Shown here piece by piece: positions 43,815 to 52,739 of a DNA stretch of 64,000 bases. The translations under genes were made by a program, and so were the position numbers. How positions within the stretch are numbered: position 1 is the first letter of the stretch; the number at the start of each line of letters is the position of its first letter. A model generated the notes under the pieces. It had not been told where the DNA came from, searched no databases, and worked only from the letters and a program-made list of their open reading frames with translations. The stretch spans positions 1 to 64,000 of the forward strand of contig NZ_JBGOSH010000018.1 in assembly GCF_041537925.1 (NCBI RefSeq). Reading direction: 5' to 3'. This stretch comes from Ruegeria_C sp041537925 (GTDB lineage Bacteria > Pseudomonadota > Alphaproteobacteria > Rhodobacterales > Rhodobacteraceae).

Positions 43815-45470
43815 ATGGAATCGAGTTCTGACTCTGGGACTTCCCCCGAATACTCCAAAACGGTGGAGAACTTTGACCTGGACCTCGCAAAGTCTGTCTT
43901 TTTCGGCAATTTCAGCGACGGGATCAATGCATGCGTAGAATGTTGTGATGCCCATTTGCAGGGCAATCCCCTGGCTTTGAACTGGATTGCATTGGACGGG
44001 CACCATGAGACCCGCGACTTTATAGAGTTGCGCGATGAGGCTGCGCGGTTCGCCAACTTGCTGAAGAAACAAGGCATCCAACCCGGCGACATCGTGGCGG
44101 GTCTGTTGCCGCGCACCCCGGATCTCGTGACAGTTGTTCTCGGCGCCCTCCGAGCTGGCGCGGCCTATCAGCCCTTGTTTACAGCCTTTGGGCCCAAGGC
44201 CATTCAGGACCGTTTGACCATGAGCGGAGCGAAGCTGGTTGTGACCGACGCCGCGAACCGCAAAAAGCTCAACGGAGTGGAAGGTTGTCCGCCTGTCGCG
44301 ATGATAGTGGATACGCGACAAGGGGTTGTTGGGGGAGACATTGATTTCCGCCGGGCAATGGCCTCGCAATCGCCTGAGTTCGTCCCGGTATTGCGGAACG
44401 GCGATGATCTGATGTTCATGATGGCGACCTCTGGAACTACAGGTCCCGCAAAAGGGGTGCCCGTGCCCCTAAAGGCACTGCCTGCCTTTCGATCTTACAT
44501 GGTCGAAGGGATCGGCCTGCGGCATGAGGATGTTTTCTGGAACATTGCCGATCCGGGCTGAGCCTATGGTCTATACTATGCGTTGATCGGCCCGCTCCTA
44601 TTGGGACGTGCAACCACTCTGGTCGAAGGGCCATTCACAGTGGACAGTACATATGACGTGATTTCGAGATTAAATGTGACTAACTTTGCAGGCGCGCCTA
44701 CTGCGTTTCGACTAATCATCGCCGCCGGAACCGAGCGCGCGTCACAGCTGCGCGATCAGATCCGGTGCATCAGCAGCGCAGGTGAGCCACTGAACCCCGA
44801 AGTCATTCGCTGGTTCGAGACCGAACTGAATGCGCCGATCAAAGATCACTGTGGGCAGACCGAAACGGGTATGCTGGTGAATAACCATCACGGGCTCGAA
44901 CATCCGGTTCGCCCGGGATCGGCCGGCTATGTTATGCCGGGATACAGGGTCGAGGTTTTGGCTGAGGATGGCAGCATTGCCGATCTCAATGAGCCAGGTC
45001 AATTGGCCGTGAAAATCGCGGATTCGCCTCTCTTGTTCTTTAGCGGCTACCTGAATAAGGGCAACAAATCGATCGAGAACGGATATTATCTTACTGGGGA
45101 CACGGTTGAGCGGGATGAACACGGATGTATCACCTTCGTGGGGCGGAACGACGACGTTATCACCTCTTCGGGTTATCGCATCGGTCCGTTTGACGTTGAA
45201 AGCGCTCTGATCGAACATCCCTGTGTGACGGAAACGGCTGTCGTAGGTGTTCCGGACAAGGAACGGACAATAGTGAAAGCGGTAGTCGTACTTGCGGAGG
45301 GCACAGAAGGTAATGAGGAGTTGGCTGCAGAGTTGAAGGATTATGTCAAACAACGCCTTTCTGCACACGCCTATCCTCGGCTTATCGAATTCGTCAAAGA
45401 ACTGCCGAAGACACCCAGCGGCAAGATTCAAAGATTCCTGCTTCGACAAGCGAGTGTCGGCGCCACGTGA
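43815..45470 (+). pseudogene. AMP-forming acyl-CoA ligase (acetyl/medium-chain acyl-CoA synthetase type) with internal TGA
   Basis: One continuous frame of 551 codons interrupted only at codon 249 (TGA at 44559-44561). The context is W-N-I-A-D-P-G-stop-A-Y-G-L-Y-Y, where the family has W-A-Y-G, so TGG has become TGA. The ATP motif M-A-T-S-G-T-T-G-P-A-K-G-V-P lies before the stop. Y-L-T-G-D, G-R-N-D-D-V-I and the catalytic lysine of P-S-G-K-I-Q lie after it. As it stands, only an inactive N-terminal half would be made. It lies 1.2 kb from the desulfinase-like gene and could have activated the acid substrate to its CoA ester. Confidence 0.88.
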
Positions 45471-45738
45471 TTGAGCCTCTCGAAGGCTAGCTCCGTCGTT
45501 CAACTAACGGCAATTCTGCTGGGCATCGAATGGCGACTTAGTCCGGATAGTGTTGAAAAACTCGAAAATTCTGCTTCCTCATTTTTCCGCCAAAATCACT
45601 TGAATCAGAACAGTCGATACCGCATGCCCAGAACAGGCCATGAACTACCCTCTCAGACTAGGGCAAACATCTTGCTTTTGTCATCTGCATGTTTCTTGTT
45701 CGGGCGTTGCTGGCGATACACCAAACGATTTGAGCAGC

Positions 45739-46629
45739 TTAAATTTCCGCGTTTTCCAGACCGGTTATGCTGGCCTCAAGCAGTGTCTTCAGCTTTGGGC
45801 GCCATATTTCAGTCAGAGCGTCTTCGCGTGTCACCAGCGAAATATTGCGAAACAGCGGCTGCGGCTTGCAAGGCAGGACAAGAACCTGATCAGCCCCATA
45901 CCGCAATACGTCTGTTTTCGGCAAAAGCGCGTATCCGATCCCGTTTTTTACGCAGTTTACGATGGCTTCGATACTGTCCAGGGTAATCACTCCCTTCGAC
46001 TTCAATTGCATCTGATCGAGGTATTGGGCGATCAGTTTTCCGATGCCCGACGATGGGATGAAGTGCAAAAAAGGATGGGTCGCAGAAAGTTCGGCCAATC
46101 CTTTCGCCTTGCTGTCCAACGGTGCCGCGACCACCATTTCTTCGCGAACCAATGTTTCGCAGCAAAGTTCAACTGTCGCGTCCGCAATTTCAGTTACAAT
46201 TGCCGCATCCAGTTGACCGTTTCGGACCTGTTCGCACAAATTCTCCGACAATCCGGTGCTCGTGTTCAACCTTGCCTTAGGAGCCAGCTGCTCTGCGGTT
46301 CCGAGAAACAGGGGCAGGATGCGGGCAGCAGCAGAGGGGACAAACCCGATCCGGTAAGTTCCGGTCAGTTGATCTGTGGGCACACATCTTGATTTCAGAA
46401 CTGAGTAAGCGTCGACTATTGTCTTGGCGTCCTGAGTAACCCGTACTCCCAGTGGCGTCAGCTTGGGCGGCCGATACCGACGATCGAATAACGTTGCGCC
46501 AAGCTCTTCTTCCAGCGATTTCATCTGCATGCTGACCGCAGACAGCGTCATGTTGCGCACTTCTGCGGTTCGGGAGAATGAGCTGTGCTGCGCAATCGCA
46601 ACCAATGTTTCAAAAGCTGAAATCTGCAT
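45739..46629 (-). CDS. LysR-family transcriptional regulator
   Basis: Starting at the ATG at 46629 (the longer frame to 46740 only adds non-conserved residues), the 296-residue product has a LysR helix-turn-helix (F-S-R-T-A-E-V-R-N-M-T-L-S-A-V-S-M-Q-M-K-S-L-E-E) and effector domain. It is divergent from the acyl-CoA-dehydrogenase-like gene, with 92 bp between starts, and is the obvious candidate activator for it. Confidence 0.87.
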   Translation of the reverse strand: MQISAFETLVAIAQHSSFSRTAEVRNMTLSAVSMQMKSLEEELGATLFDRRYRPPKLTPLGVRVTQDAKTIVDAYSVLKSRCVPTDQLTGTYRIGFVPSAAARILPLFLGTAEQLAPKARLNTSTGLSENLCEQVRNGQLDAAIVTEIADATVELCCETLVREEMVVAAPLDSKAKGLAELSATHPFLHFIPSSGIGKLIAQYLDQMQLKSKGVITLDSIEAIVNCVKNGIGYALLPKTDVLRYGADQVLVLPCKPQPLFRNISLVTREDALTEIWRPKLKTLLEASITGLENAEI

Positions 46630-46721
46630 AAATTCAATTAAACTTAATCTAAACACAAAGTAAATTAGATTGAAAGCAACATGTAAACCCTCACATAATT
46701 GTGAGCAGAGAGGATGACCCA

Positions 46722-47927
46722 ATGCTCGACCAGGGAACAAAGACGTATCAGGAAATCGCCCGTGAACTGGCCCCCGGATTTGCGGAACGCGCCGGTCACT
46801 GGGACGAATCCCGCACCTATTGCTGGGAGAACGTGCGTGAACTGACCGACGCCGGACTTATGGGCATGACGATCCCTTCCAGGTTCGGTGGGCCCGGAGC
46901 CTCATACCTTGATGTGGTTTTGGCCGTCGAAGAAATCGCCAAAGTCTGTGCGCTGAGTGCCCGGATTGTCGTCGAGGCCAATATGGGTGGCATTAGCGCA
47001 GTCATGGCCTATGGCACAGATGAACAACGTGACTTCGTGGCCCCGCTTGTCCTGTCTGGAGACAAGCCTGCAATCTGCATAACAGAGCCCAACGCCGGCA
47101 GTGCCGCAACCGAGATGCAGACAACGGCCCGACGCATTGGCGGAAAATACCTGATCAACGGCACAAAACACTGGATCACTGGTGGCGGCGTTTCGAAACT
47201 CTACTTGATTTTTGCGCGTGTTCTGGATGAAGACGGATCCGATCTGGGGATCACCGGTTTTCTGGTTCACTACGATCCCAAAAACGGTATCGCGCCCAAA
47301 GGGTTCGATGTGGTTGGCCGCGAACGGACCATGGGGCTGTGCGGAATGCCTGAAGCGGAACTTCGCTTTGCCGATCTGGAAGTTGATAAGCGTTTCGCTC
47401 TGATAACTCCTTCTGGGATCAAGCGCGGCTTTGCGGACCTGATGACCGCCTATAATGGCCAGCGCGTCGGGGCCGGAACGGTTGCCATGGGGATTGCAGC
47501 GGGGGCGCTGGAGCATGCAAAAAGATCCCTGCGCGAGCGTCATCAATTCGGTCGCCCGTTGCAGGAGTTCCAGGGTCTTCAATGGATGTTTGCAGATATG
47601 GACACGGCGGTCCATGCGTCGCGTCTGATGCTGCTCGACGCCGCGAGGACCCTTGGGTCGACTGGATTTCCCGACATGATGATGGCGGCCCGGGCAAAGG
47701 CCTTTGCGGCTGAACAGGCGATCAAAGTCGTCAATGATGCCCTACAGATATTTGGTGCGCGCGGGTATGGCGCACAGGAGCCGATCGAGCGTATGTATCG
47801 CGACGTGCGCATGTTCACCATCGGTGGTGGAACCGCTCAGATCCTGAAAACTCAGGTTGCTGGTGCTTTGTTGAATATCAAAACACCTCAAACCAGAGAT
47901 GGTTACGCAAAGCTGGCCACGAGCTGA
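46722..47927 (+). CDS. acd: Acyl-CoA dehydrogenase superfamily protein, probable 3-sulfinopropanoyl-CoA desulfinase
   Basis: A 401-residue FAD enzyme of the acyl-CoA dehydrogenase fold; the ATG at 46722 follows GAGAGG. Neither usual catalytic Glu position holds Glu: the late motif reads F-T-I-G-G-G-T-A-Q instead of Y-E-G-T, and the alternative site reads A-Y-N-G-Q-R-V with Gln247. From memory, the desulfinase Acd of Advenella mimigardefordensis has the same Gln and an Arg that grips the sulfinate (its Arg84); here Arg81 in C-A-L-S-A-R-I is at the matching place. The C-terminus (P-Q-T-R-D-G-Y) also matches. It would split 3-sulfinopropanoyl-CoA to propanoyl-CoA and sulfite. Confidence 0.75.
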   Translation: MLDQGTKTYQEIARELAPGFAERAGHWDESRTYCWENVRELTDAGLMGMTIPSRFGGPGASYLDVVLAVEEIAKVCALSARIVVEANMGGISAVMAYGTDEQRDFVAPLVLSGDKPAICITEPNAGSAATEMQTTARRIGGKYLINGTKHWITGGGVSKLYLIFARVLDEDGSDLGITGFLVHYDPKNGIAPKGFDVVGRERTMGLCGMPEAELRFADLEVDKRFALITPSGIKRGFADLMTAYNGQRVGAGTVAMGIAAGALEHAKRSLRERHQFGRPLQEFQGLQWMFADMDTAVHASRLMLLDAARTLGSTGFPDMMMAARAKAFAAEQAIKVVNDALQIFGARGYGAQEPIERMYRDVRMFTIGGGTAQILKTQVAGALLNIKTPQTRDGYAKLATS

Positions 47928-48102
47928 TAGCTTGCGACCGCAGCGGCTGCGAAAGTTGGGCGTCGTGAGGTACCCGACGCAGATACAATGTCAAACCCGA
48001 GGCTGATTTCGATCACAATTTGCAGATGCTGCAAAGTGGTATTGCCAAGTTGTCTGGCGTTTCGAAGATTACTAAAGGCAATGAGTGAACATTCCATCCG
48101 GC

Positions 48103-48830
48103 ATGCCGCGCCTGAAGGTCTTTCGTTACGCTCGTGAGGTCATTGCCTACGCGGTCTGGGCATACCATCGGTTTGCCTTGAGCACCACGGATGTCGAAGA
48201 TCTTTTTGCGTAACGGTGTGCCATCGTGAGCCGGGAAACCATTCGGCTCTGGGTCAATCGTTTCGGCGCACTTTGCCGCCTACATCCGGCGCGATCGCCC
48301 CAAACCGAACGACAATTGGCACATGGCCGAGGTTGTCATCACGATCCGCAGCAAGAAGCGCTGGTTGTGGCGGGCCATCATCTCGAACGGCCCTTCTCAT
48401 GGTTTGTGAACAAACCACTGCCAGGCGACGGACGTTCTCGTTATCCTTGTTCGAACGCGGCGAAATGCAAAGGCGGCCAAACGGTTTTTCAATAGATTGG
48501 CCGCTCAGTTTGGTGAGCCAAGGGTCGTGATAACGGACAAGTTGCGCAGCAACATCAAGTCCGTCAGCACTTTGGCACCGCAGGCTGACCACCGGGTCCA
48601 CAAAGGATTGAATAGTGCAATCGAAGTTTCGCACAGGCTGACCTAAAAGCGGGAGAAGTTGTTTGGCCGGGTTAAGTCACAACGGCAACCTCATAGGTTT
48701 CTGTCCGCGCATAACCAGATCAACCTGATATTCCGTCCCCGCCGCTATCAACTCACCGCAACCTCATACCGCCACGCCCGCAACGATGCGTTCAGCCTCT
48801 GGGCCGCTTACACCACCGAAATGGCAGCAT
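48103..48830 (+). pseudogene. IS6-family transposase relic (second IS6 type)
   Basis: Beginning at ATG 48103 the plus strand reads pieces of an IS6/IS240-type transposase across several frames: F-R-Y-A-R-E-V-I-A-Y-A-V-W-A-Y-H-R-F, then S-R-E-T-I-R-L-W-V-N-R-F-G, A-A-Q-F-G-E-P, I-T-D-K-L-R-S, L-F-G-R-V-K-S-Q-R-Q and R-P-R-R-Y-Q-L-T-A-T-S-Y-R-H-A-R-N. Several frameshifts and a stop (near 48211) make it non-functional. It differs in sequence from the IS6 copies at 12090 and 21441. Confidence 0.85.
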
Positions 48831-49026
48831 GGCCCTGCCTTTTCCGATGCTTCACAATCGAACGCAAACAACTTGGCAATACCTTCATGCCTATTGCCGC
48901 ATTCTAAGGGCGAGACTGTAAACCGGACGCGCCGGAACGCAGCGAGGGTTAGCTTTCGCGTGTTTGTGTTCACAAGCTAAAAAAGCGGGTATCATCGTGG
49001 CACCTATCCAGAAAGGGTTCTTGATA

Positions 49027-50565
49027 ATGCTTAGAGGAATAGTTTTGTCGGCAATTGTTGCCATCATACCGGGGTTTGCCGGTGCACAAGATGGTGGCAA
49101 ACCCAATATTCTTGTTATCTGGGGCGATGACATTGGCCAATTCAACATCAGCGCAATTAACCGTGGCATGATGGGGTATCGCACGCCAAACATTGACCGC
49201 CTCGCCGCAGAGGGTGCGTTGTTTACAGATTGGTATGGACAGCAGAGCTGCACTGCCGGACGCGCGGCCTTTGTCACTGGTCAATCGCCTATGCGCACAG
49301 GACTGACCAAAGTCGGGTTGCCGGGCGCTCCTGAAGGTATGCGGGTGGAAGATCCTACCATAGCAGGGTTGTTAAAAAACCACGGCTATATGACGGGCCA
49401 GTTTGGCAAAAACCATCTTGGCGACAGAGATGAGATGCTTCCCACCAACCACGGCTTCGATGAATTTTTTGGCAACTTGTACCATCTAAATGCCGAAGAA
49501 GAGCCTGAACATCCCGACTATCCCAGTGGCGCAGAGTTTCGCGAACAATTCGGCCCGCGCGGAGTAATCAAATCAAGTGCTGACGGTTCCATAGAAGATA
49601 CCGGTCCCTTGAACCGAAAACGGATGGAAACTGTCGATGTTGAGGTTACTGCAGGTGCACTGGATTTCATGGATCGTGCAGTTGAGCAGGAGAAACCATT
49701 CTTCCTTTGGTGGAACTCCACGCGGATGCACATCTTTACGCACCTCAAAGAGGAGAGTGTAGGCGTAACGAATTATGGCATATATGCGGACGGCATGGTG
49801 GAACATGACGGTCAAGTAGGCCAGTTGCTTGACAAACTCGAACAGCTTGGCATCTCCGAAAATACCATTGTGATGTACTCATCCGATAACGGAGCCGAGA
49901 CTTTCACCTGGCCTGATGGCGGCACCACGATGTTCAAAGGTGAGAAGAACACACAATGGGAAGGCGGGTTCCGTGTGCCGACTTTGATCCGGTGGCCAGG
50001 CACAATTGAACCCGGGACTGTGGTCAACGACATTGGCGCACACGAAGATATGCTGCCGACCTTTTTGGCAGCCGCTGGTGAGCAGGACATTAAAGAGAAA
50101 CTTCTGCAGGGCAACGTCGAAGCTATAGGGCGGCAATACAAGGTGCATCTTGACGGGTACGACCTGGGACCCGCATTGCGAGGAGAAGCAGAATGGCCGC
50201 GGAATGAGTTTCTTTACTGGACCGACGATGGATCAGTCGCTGCGCTCCGTTGGACAGACTGGAAGTTCACCTATCTCAAACAGCATGCTGAAGGATACAA
50301 AGTCTGGACAACCCCGTTCGAAGTTCTTCGTGCTCCGTCGCTGACGAATTTGCGAATGGACCCTTTTGAACGCGCCGAGGCCGAAGATGCGATGGGCTAT
50401 CAACGGTGGTGGGTAGAGCACATGTTTGTCTTCGCTCCCGCCGGAGCCTATGTCGCCAATTGGTTGGCCAGTTTCCAAGAATTTCCGCCACGGCAAAAAC
50501 CCGGGAGCTTTAACCTGGACAACGTAATGGAGGTTATGCTGGCTGGGTCGCAGGGAAATCAGTGA
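49027..50565 (+). CDS. Exported type I (formylglycine) sulfatase, arylsulfatase-like
   Basis: From the ATG at 49027 a 512-residue protein with signal peptide (A-I-I-P-G-F-A-G-A-Q). Sulfatase features are clear: metal aspartates in I-W-G-D-D-I-G, the modification motif Q-S-C-T-A-G-R at residues 73-79 (Cys75 to be converted to formylglycine; C-x-A-x-R in place of C-x-P-x-R), F-G-K-N-H-L-G-D and the metal pair S-S-D-N-G-A-E. It hydrolyses sulfate esters in the periplasm. No maturation enzyme is encoded nearby, so formylglycine synthesis must come from elsewhere. It is flanked by dead IS6 and IS5 copies, suggesting lateral arrival. Confidence 0.9.
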   Translation: MLRGIVLSAIVAIIPGFAGAQDGGKPNILVIWGDDIGQFNISAINRGMMGYRTPNIDRLAAEGALFTDWYGQQSCTAGRAAFVTGQSPMRTGLTKVGLPGAPEGMRVEDPTIAGLLKNHGYMTGQFGKNHLGDRDEMLPTNHGFDEFFGNLYHLNAEEEPEHPDYPSGAEFREQFGPRGVIKSSADGSIEDTGPLNRKRMETVDVEVTAGALDFMDRAVEQEKPFFLWWNSTRMHIFTHLKEESVGVTNYGIYADGMVEHDGQVGQLLDKLEQLGISENTIVMYSSDNGAETFTWPDGGTTMFKGEKNTQWEGGFRVPTLIRWPGTIEPGTVVNDIGAHEDMLPTFLAAAGEQDIKEKLLQGNVEAIGRQYKVHLDGYDLGPALRGEAEWPRNEFLYWTDDGSVAALRWTDWKFTYLKQHAEGYKVWTTPFEVLRAPSLTNLRMDPFERAEAEDAMGYQRWWVEHMFVFAPAGAYVANWLASFQEFPPRQKPGSFNLDNVMEVMLAGSQGNQ

Positions 50566-50597
50566 CCTTCTTACGGCAAGAAATCATTTCGGAGTTC

Positions 50598-51674
50598 GGG
50601 GACTGTGTAGCAGGGATCGGTCGCTCAAAGTATTCTCAGCGTTTTCTGTGACGTGAGCGACGGTCGATGCCCCACAAATTCAATGATGCCCGTCGCGACA
50701 AGTTTCCCAAAGCTAAGTACCGGGTCACGAACTGTTCGGATTACAATGAAAGTCTCCGGCGTCGAGGTGACGTGACGATCTGGGTTTCTGATGATGTGGT
50801 GCAGAAATGGAGATCGCCGCGCCGCAAGACACGCGGCGGTCAGTCGCGGTACTCTGATTTGGCTATCGAGATCTGCCTCACTCTGCGGGTCGTGTTTCGG
50901 CTCCCGCTCAGGCAAACTCAGGGCTTTGTGCGGTTGCTTGCCAAGCTGATGGGCATGGCCCTTGTGGTGCCGGACTTCTCGACCTTGTCGCGGCGCGGTA
51001 AAGGGCTGAGGATCACCCCACACTGGCGAGCTGCAAGTAAGCCAATCACGCTCATTGTGGACAGCACGGGTCTGAAAGTGCATGGCGGCGACGGCTGGCA
51101 TGCAGAAAAGCACGGCACCAAGAAGGCCCGCAAAACATAGCGCAAGCTCCACATCGCCTTCGATCCGGAAACCGGTGATATCGCCGCGACTGAGTTGACC
51201 ACTAAACATGTGGCCGATGAAACGGCACTGCCAGCTTTGCTAACAGACATGGATGCCGATGTGAGCCGGTTGCTGGCGGATGGTGCCTATGATGGCCAGG
51301 GCGTGGCAGACTGCCTTGAAGACAAGTTTGGGCATGAAGTTGAGATCATTATTCCTCCGCCGAAAAACGCGGTTCACGGCAAGAATGCACAACGCAACCA
51401 CCACATCGACGTCATCGCTAAAAATGGTAGAATGAGCTGGCAAACGAAGACGGGATACAACCAGAGATCACGGGTCGAAGCCCAGAGCGGAAGATGGAAA
51501 CAAGCTATCGGCGATCGCCTGCAAGCGCGCGACTTTGACAATCAAATTGCCGAAGTGAAAATAGCATCAAAGGCGCTCAACCGCATGACTGGTCTCGGTC
51601 GTGCGGTGTATGAGCGCGTCGTCTGAAGTGATGGGGTAAGGGGCCAATCCGCCCCAATTCTGATCCATGCAACA
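50598..51674. mobile_element. IS5-family insertion sequence, type A, copy with nonsense mutation
   Basis: About 1.08 kb with the same layout as the copy at 4877-5945 but in the opposite orientation; the right terminal repeat (ATGCAACA ending 51674) is clear and the left end (about 50598) is degenerate. Its right side abuts a fragment of a type B IS5 element (51690-51824), so it probably inserted into that element. Confidence 0.75.
50667..51626 (+). pseudogene. Type A IS5 transposase interrupted by an amber codon
   Basis: The frame is a close match to the intact 319-residue transposase at 4925-5884 along its whole length, but codon 158 is TAG (51138-51140) where the intact copy has Trp in K-T-W-R-K-L-H. 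The two later catalytic residues (L-L-A-D-G-A-Y and R-V-E-A-Q) lie beyond the stop. Otherwise no frameshift is seen, so this is a recent single-base loss. The neighbouring copy could supply transposase in trans. Confidence 0.88.
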
Positions 51675-51689
51675 CATTCATAGGGAACC

Positions 51690-51824
51690 GCGCTGCTTCA
51701 GCGCCGTGTTGTACGAAGGCCAGTTCCTGGTCTTGTACTTCGTGGGGGACCAACTGCTCATCCCCACCAACTATCACGCTGGATTCAAACAGTGAATCCC
51801 TCACCCATTTGTGTAACAAAGCCC
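51690..51824 (-). pseudogene. Type B IS5 fragment: terminal repeat, palindrome and transposase start
   Basis: On the minus strand this reads the type B terminal repeat (GGGCTTTGTTACACAAAT, outer end 51824), then the perfect subterminal palindrome GGATTCA...TGAATCC at 51781-51799. From ATG 51761 come about 27 codons of the transposase N-terminus (K-Y-K-T-R-N-W-P-S-Y-N-T-A-L-K-Q-R-G-S-L). It ends where the type A element begins. The remaining 90 percent is gone. Confidence 0.8.
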
Positions 51825-51830
51825 ATATCT

Positions 51831-52186
51831 TCCACAATGTTTTGATGCTCGCCTATCCCGCAAGTTACTTCAATTTGCGCCCGCAATGATTGAGCGCCCA
51901 ATTGAGACGCTCGTATTTTACGAAATGCATTCATGGAAACGAATGAATAGTGTAATAAAATATTACACTGCTCCGGAAAACAACGCCCTATTTTATTGGG
52001 GTATCGTGTCTAATTATAGACTCAGACGCCAACTCTGGCTATGCTATTTTCCCTAACAATAGGACGAAACGACGCACCAACCAATGCAATTCTAGGATTC
52101 AACTGGCTGCACCGCAGCAACCTGAGTTGTGGTGCCTTCAAGGTGTTTCGAGTGCTTCAGGCGAACTATGAATTTGGGATCAAACT
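51831..52186. promoter_or_regulatory. Intergenic region with a perfect AT-rich palindrome
   Basis: About 355 bp with no supportable gene (a short open frame at 52041-52295 overlaps the next gene and has no motif). It holds the palindrome AGTGTAATA-AAA-TATTACACT at 51949-51969, perfect over 9-bp arms, the most symmetrical site of this kind noticed in the window. It may be an operator for the two genes to its right or the remains of an element end. No regulator binding such a site is encoded beside it apart from the sigma-54 activator. Confidence 0.5.
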
Positions 52187-52669
52187 ATGGTTGATATTTT
52201 CTCTAAGAACGATGGTCCACATCGAGAAGATGTTGAAGCTAAAAGGCTTTTACAAGGGAACAGGGGAACAATTCACAGGCTTGCAGATCAGTTAAGCAAT
52301 GGTGAGTTTTCGCGGTCCCGGGCTGCCTTGGAAAAATCAAGGCAGGAGCCCGAACCTGAGGGTCTGAACATTCATATTCTTGGCAGCGGGTCGAAACCTT
52401 CCGAGCCGGAGCCGGTGGTTCGGATTAGCATCGATGAACGCGTGATGATCATGGATGCCAATTCAGGTAAGCAAATGATTCTCCTGGGGCAGTTGCGGGT
52501 GAAAAACGGCGTCAAGTTCTTGGCCCTGGCGACACAGAAAAACGGCTTTGTTGCACCGCTGGATCCGGAAATCGAAAACACACTGAACGACCTCGACGGA
52601 ATTGTAATTGAAAACGCTGACATCAAGGAAAAACTGGCTCAGGTCATATATGGCCGGCTTGATCTTTGA
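52187..52669 (+). CDS. Conserved hypothetical protein
   Basis: A 160-residue soluble protein without signal peptide. The N-terminal third is charged and helical (E-A-K-R-L-L-Q-G-N-R-G-T-I-H-R-L-A-D-Q-L), followed by a Pro/Ser/Glu-rich linker and a C-terminal beta-rich part (V-R-I-S-I-D-E-R-V-M-I-M-D, I-L-L-G-Q-L-R, F-V-A-P-L-D). From memory, similar proteins of unknown function occur in many roseobacters. It lies 70 bp upstream of the sigma-54 activator in the same direction and could share its transcript. Confidence 0.65.
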   Translation: MVDIFSKNDGPHREDVEAKRLLQGNRGTIHRLADQLSNGEFSRSRAALEKSRQEPEPEGLNIHILGSGSKPSEPEPVVRISIDERVMIMDANSGKQMILLGQLRVKNGVKFLALATQKNGFVAPLDPEIENTLNDLDGIVIENADIKEKLAQVIYGRLDL

Positions 52670-52739
52670 CACCTTCCTCCAGCGGCCTTGTATGAGTGCA
52701 AACCGGGTAGTTATCGCTCAGATCACTTGAAAGAAGAAC

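Noticed and set aside
44559..44561. In-frame TGA in the acyl-CoA ligase as a possible selenocysteine codon
   Set aside because: The position is a conserved Trp, not Cys, in this family, and no selenocysteine insertion hairpin was evident after the codon. A plain TGG-to-TGA mutation explains it.
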